Below are positions 4,529-5,867 of a stretch of DNA of 5,867 nt, piece by piece. The notes under the pieces are model-generated. The model was given only the letters and a program-made list of their open reading frames with translations. It was not told where the DNA came from and did not search any database. Both the position numbers and the translations under genes were made by a program. Position 1 is the first letter of the stretch. Each line of letters starts with the position of its first letter. This stretch comes from CAYIFC01 sp964362645 (lineage in GTDB: Bacteria > Patescibacteriota > Minisyncoccia > Phycocordibacterales > JACOZG01): assembly GCA_964362645.1 (NCBI GenBank), contig CAYIFC010000039.1, forward strand, positions 1-5,867. The letters run 5' to 3'.

Positions 4529-5020
4529 CTACTCTACTCCATCAACCCGCCCGAATGACCGTTCGGTCGGGCGGGCCACCGCTAGAGTAAAACTGGCGGT
4601 GTGTTTGTCTTCTTCAACAGTCAGAGCAACTTCTCCCAAGGCCTTGATCGGCTTGGCGATCTTGATCCACTCCGGCTTCATCTCAAGTCCAACTTGGTCC
4701 TTAATAGCCTGCGCAATCGTATTAGCGTGTATAGCTTCAAACAAGTGGCCTTGCTCGGTGGTGCGAGTCGTAATGGCGATGGTCTTACCTTCTAACTTTT
4801 TGAGGTTCTTAAGAGCTTCGGCATGGCGCTTGGTAGTTTCAGCTTCAGAGCGCCTTAAAACCGTGGAGAGGTTGCGCAAATTGCCATCAGTGGCGAGGAC
4901 GGCCAAATTGCGGGGCAAGAGAAAGTTGCGGCCAAAGCCGGACTTAACCTCCTTAACCTCATGTTTACGACCAACCTTGGCCACATGCTCTTTTAATATG
5001 ACTTTCATGCCGCCTATCAT
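4529..5020 (-). CDS. rplI: Large ribosomal subunit protein bL9
   Basis: bL9 binds 23S rRNA near the L1 stalk and helps maintain reading frame. The N-terminal domain is clear (MKVILKEHVAKVGRKHEVKEVKSGFGRNFLLPRNLA), then a long charged connecting helix (about 50-80), then the C-terminal domain ending near TASFTLAVARP. Length is 163 residues from ATG 5020 or 159 from ATG 5008. The family normally begins at MKV (5008), but the purine-rich GGGGGGAG is spaced six bases from ATG 5020 and too far from 5008, so ribosome binding favours MIGGMKV. A TATGAT at 5021-5016 could instead be a -10 giving a leaderless 5008 start, but no -35 accompanies it. A nine-pair hairpin lies inside the last codons. The gene converges on rpmA with 15 bases between stops. 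The family call is secure; the start is unresolved. Confidence 0.95.
   Translation of the reverse strand: MIGGMKVILKEHVAKVGRKHEVKEVKSGFGRNFLLPRNLAVLATDGNLRNLSTVLRRSEAETTKRHAEALKNLKKLEGKTIAITTRTTEQGHLFEAIHANTIAQAIKDQVGLEMKPEWIKIAKPIKALGEVALTVEEDKHTASFTLAVARPTERSFGRVDGVE
4546..4575. other. GC-rich hairpin within the 3' end of rplI
   Basis: CCCGCCCGA (4546-4554) pairs perfectly with TCGGGCGGG (4567-4575), and ACCG/CGGT can pair in the loop. It lies in the last codons of rplI, 15-45 bases before its stop and 33 bases past the rpmA stop. No T-run follows on either strand, so it is not a standard terminator. It could protect the 3' ends of both convergent transcripts or slow polymerase. Confidence 0.5.
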
Positions 5021-5026
5021 ACCCTA

Positions 5027-5034
5027 CTCCCCCC
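5027..5034 (-). promoter_or_regulatory. Ribosome binding site of rplI
   Basis: The minus strand reads GGGGGGAG, with GGAG six bases before ATG 5020 and eighteen before ATG 5008. It argues for the upstream start codon despite the family's usual MKV beginning. Confidence 0.5.
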
Positions 5035-5046
5035 TCCCCTGCCTAC

Positions 5047-5076
5047 TTGACAGATTAGGTTTAGGCTGTATATAAT
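5047..5076 (+). promoter_or_regulatory. Consensus promoter of the two-helix membrane protein gene
   Basis: A perfect TTGACA (5047-5052) and a perfect TATAAT (5071-5076) are separated by 18 bases. The predicted start is near 5083, giving a leader of about 65 bases that contains a hairpin. Both hexamers match consensus fully, so high basal transcription is expected. Confidence 0.8.
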
Positions 5077-5097
5077 CATTTTGGACTAGTGTTTGAA
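5069..5097 (-). promoter_or_regulatory. Possible divergent promoter for rplI
   Basis: On the minus strand TTCAAA (5097-5092) is 17 bases from TATATA (5074-5069), each matching consensus at four of six positions. It would start rplI mRNA near 5062, leaving a leader of about 41 bases that contains the purine-rich binding site. It shares the TATA-rich core with the plus-strand promoter, so the two would compete. Confidence 0.3.
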
Positions 5098-5114
5098 ACC
5101 TTGTGGTTTCGAGC
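5091..5114 (+). other. Leader hairpin
   Basis: GAAACC (5095-5100) and GGTTTC (5105-5110) pair around a TTGT loop. The stem extends by four further pairs, two of them G-T, to 5091 and 5114. It begins about eight bases after the predicted transcript start and leaves the downstream Shine-Dalgarno site free, so a 5'-stabilising role is more likely than repression. Confidence 0.5.
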
Positions 5115-5147
5115 TAAAACTTTGTGAAATTAATGAGGAAGATAAAA

Positions 5148-5351
5148 ATGTGGAGATTATTAGTTGTATCAACCTTTCTTCTGTTAATTTTTGGTGTGTT
5201 ATTTCTCACCGTCTCTGTTTCAACATGCAACCCGCAGACACCACTAGACCAAGTGCCGTTTAAGGCTTTATTTAGCTTAATGGTTGGCGGAGTAATGTTT
5301 CTATCATCGCTTGTCGGCTTGTTGCTCATGAGCCGAGAAGCAGACAGATAG
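5148..5351 (+). CDS. Small two-helix membrane protein, unknown function
   Basis: A 67-residue protein that I cannot place in a family. Residues 3-23 and about 40-61 are hydrophobic helices, joined by a short polar loop with one cysteine and two prolines (STCNPQTPLDQVPFK). The tail MSREADR is charged. A hairpin topology with both ends in the cytoplasm fits the basic residues at the N-terminus. ATG 5148 is preceded by AGGA eight bases upstream. ATG 5133 and GTG 5124 are in frame and would add MRKIK or MKLMRKIK, giving a more basic N-terminus but with poorer ribosome binding sites. The gene is a complete unit with a consensus promoter, leader hairpin and strong terminator, which suggests substantial expression. 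It could be a small regulator, a toxin-like peptide or an envelope component; nothing visible decides. Confidence 0.65.
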   Translation: MWRLLVVSTFLLLIFGVLFLTVSVSTCNPQTPLDQVPFKALFSLMVGGVMFLSSLVGLLLMSREADR

Positions 5352-5383
5352 TTGCCAAAATAAACGAGAGAAATAGTCAACAT

Positions 5384-5427
5384 TGCCGCCTACCGATTGT
5401 TCGGGGGCGGCAGTTTTTTTATTTTTT
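5384..5427 (+). terminator. Rho-independent terminator of the two-helix protein gene
   Basis: TGCCGCC (5384-5390) pairs with GGCGGCA (5406-5412), with an inner CCGA/TCGG stem around a TTGT loop. Seven T follow (5414-5420), then A and six more T. It starts 33 bases after the stop codon. On the minus strand no comparable T-run follows, so it acts in one direction. Confidence 0.9.
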
Positions 5428-5433
5428 ATTCAT

Positions 5434-5479
5434 CCCGTTAGAAGTCGCGAGGGCTCGCAGCGCCTCTACTTCTAACGGG
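5434..5479. repeat. 46-base palindrome over the S41 gene stop codon
   Basis: Perfect 12-base arms CCCGTTAGAAGT (5434-5445) and ACTTCTAACGGG (5468-5479) enclose a GC-rich centre that can itself fold as GCGAG/CTCGC or as GAGG..CCTC. The minus-strand stop codon TAG (5474-5472) lies inside one arm. The motif ACTTC flanks TAACGGG on both sides, giving a short direct repeat as well. No T-run follows in either direction. It may be a non-canonical 3' hairpin of the S41 mRNA or a copy of a dispersed palindromic element. Confidence 0.6.
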
Positions 5480-5867
5480 ACTTCAAAATCTCAATTGCCT
5501 TGGCGAGTTGGGGGTCGGCGTCGGGATTCTTTTTGCGTTCTTTGTCCGTCGGAGCGGCCACCATCACATCCGGCTCCAAACCGTTCTCCGAAATACTCTT
5601 ACCATTAGGCGTCAGCCAGCGGGCAATCGTGATCTTAACCGAACTATCTTCCGTTACATTAATCACTTCTTGCACCGAACCCTTGCCGAAAGTCTTCTCC
5701 CCCACCAAGGTCCCCTTACCATATTCGGAAAGCGCTCCGGCCAGAATCTCGGAAGCTGAAGCACTACCGCGGTCAATCAAGATCACCATCTTCAAATTAT
5801 TGGTAAAGACATAGTAGCCGCGACTGCGGAAAACTTTGTCTTCGCTATCGTTACCCTTATCTTCGAT
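5472..5867 (-). CDS. S41 family C-terminal processing peptidase, C-terminal part
   Basis: The last 131 residues of a Ctp/Prc-type serine protease, which normally consists of a signal or membrane anchor, a PDZ domain and a tail-specific protease core. The visible part is the core. In this fragment RGSASASEI (33-41) holds the catalytic serine, probably S37, and GEKTFGKGSVQ (56-66) holds the general-base lysine K62, 25 residues further as in the family's Ser-Lys dyad. WLTPNGKSISENGLEPD (84-100) is the usual conserved end of the domain, followed by a short charged tail. The reading frame continues past the right edge, so the N-terminus and PDZ domain are outside the window. The stop codon lies in the arm of a 46-base palindrome. 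Known members process secreted or membrane proteins, including murein hydrolases. The family call is firm; the target is unknown. Confidence 0.93.
   Translation of the reverse strand: MEDKGNDSEDKVFRSRGYYVFTNNLKMVILIDRGSASASEILAGALSEYGKGTLVGEKTFGKGSVQEVINVTEDSSVKITIARWLTPNGKSISENGLEPDVMVAAPTDKERKKNPDADPQLAKAIEILKSR

Noticed and set aside
4305..5075. Plus-strand 256-codon frame across rpmA and rplI
   Set aside because: It is the longest shadow frame, but it overlaps two certain ribosomal protein genes and has Ser/Arg/Leu-rich shadow composition.
5114..5383. Minus-strand 89-codon frame opposite the two-helix gene
   Set aside because: The plus-strand unit has a consensus promoter and terminator; the antisense frame has neither.
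5434..5479. CRISPR repeat or insertion sequence end
   Set aside because: There is a single copy in the window, with no spacers, no transposase and no target duplication.
5500..5814. Plus-strand frames opposite the S41 peptidase
   Set aside because: The minus strand carries an intact Ser-Lys protease core, so these are shadows.

Overview
The window reads like part of a small, tightly packed bacterial genome, most probably a member of the Candidate Phyla Radiation (Patescibacteria), perhaps a Parcubacteria relative. The reasons are inferential: short proteins, almost no intergenic space, a shortened glutamyl-tRNA synthetase, small membrane-anchored proteins including one with an Ada-like zinc-binding tail, and several start codons lying directly on the predicted transcription start. 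UGA is used as a stop (genes ending at 120 and 3177), so the UGA-glycine code of Gracilibacteria/SR1 does not apply. Ribosomal protein bL9 is present, which argues against CPR lineages reported to lack it. No mobile element, CRISPR array, tRNA or rRNA was seen.

Layout. 1-90 holds the minus-strand terminator of a small cysteine-rich protein gene (120-326, minus), which has its own promoter and a strong Shine-Dalgarno site. It diverges from gltX (456-1703, plus), whose promoter places the transcript start next to the ATG. gltX overlaps a secreted coiled-coil M23 peptidase gene (1684-2961). A 67-residue single-pass membrane protein follows (2974-3177), again with a promoter that predicts a leaderless mRNA. 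A strong promoter at 3187-3215 then opens a roughly 137-base structured leader with two hairpins, ahead of a lysozyme/transglycosylase-like gene (about 3359-3772).

The second half contains a membrane-anchored Ada-like zinc-binding protein (3834-4235, minus), divergent from rpmA (4241-4513, plus) with only five bases between the start codons. rplI (4529-5020, minus) converges on rpmA with a 15-base gap. A consensus promoter then drives a two-helix membrane protein (5148-5351, plus) that ends in a textbook terminator. Next comes a 46-base palindrome that contains the stop codon of an S41 C-terminal processing peptidase (5472-5867, minus, N-terminus outside the window).

How the genes relate. 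Three products concern the cell envelope: the M23 endopeptidase, the transglycosylase-like protein and the S41 protease. Three serve translation: GluRS, bL27 and bL9. Most transcripts look monocistronic or two-gene, each with its own promoter. Genes with Shine-Dalgarno sites (small cysteine-rich protein, rplI, two-helix protein) sit beside genes that appear leaderless (gltX, the 67-residue protein, rpmA). The least explained segment is the structured leader at 3222-3358. All functional calls come from reading motifs by eye; no database search was possible.
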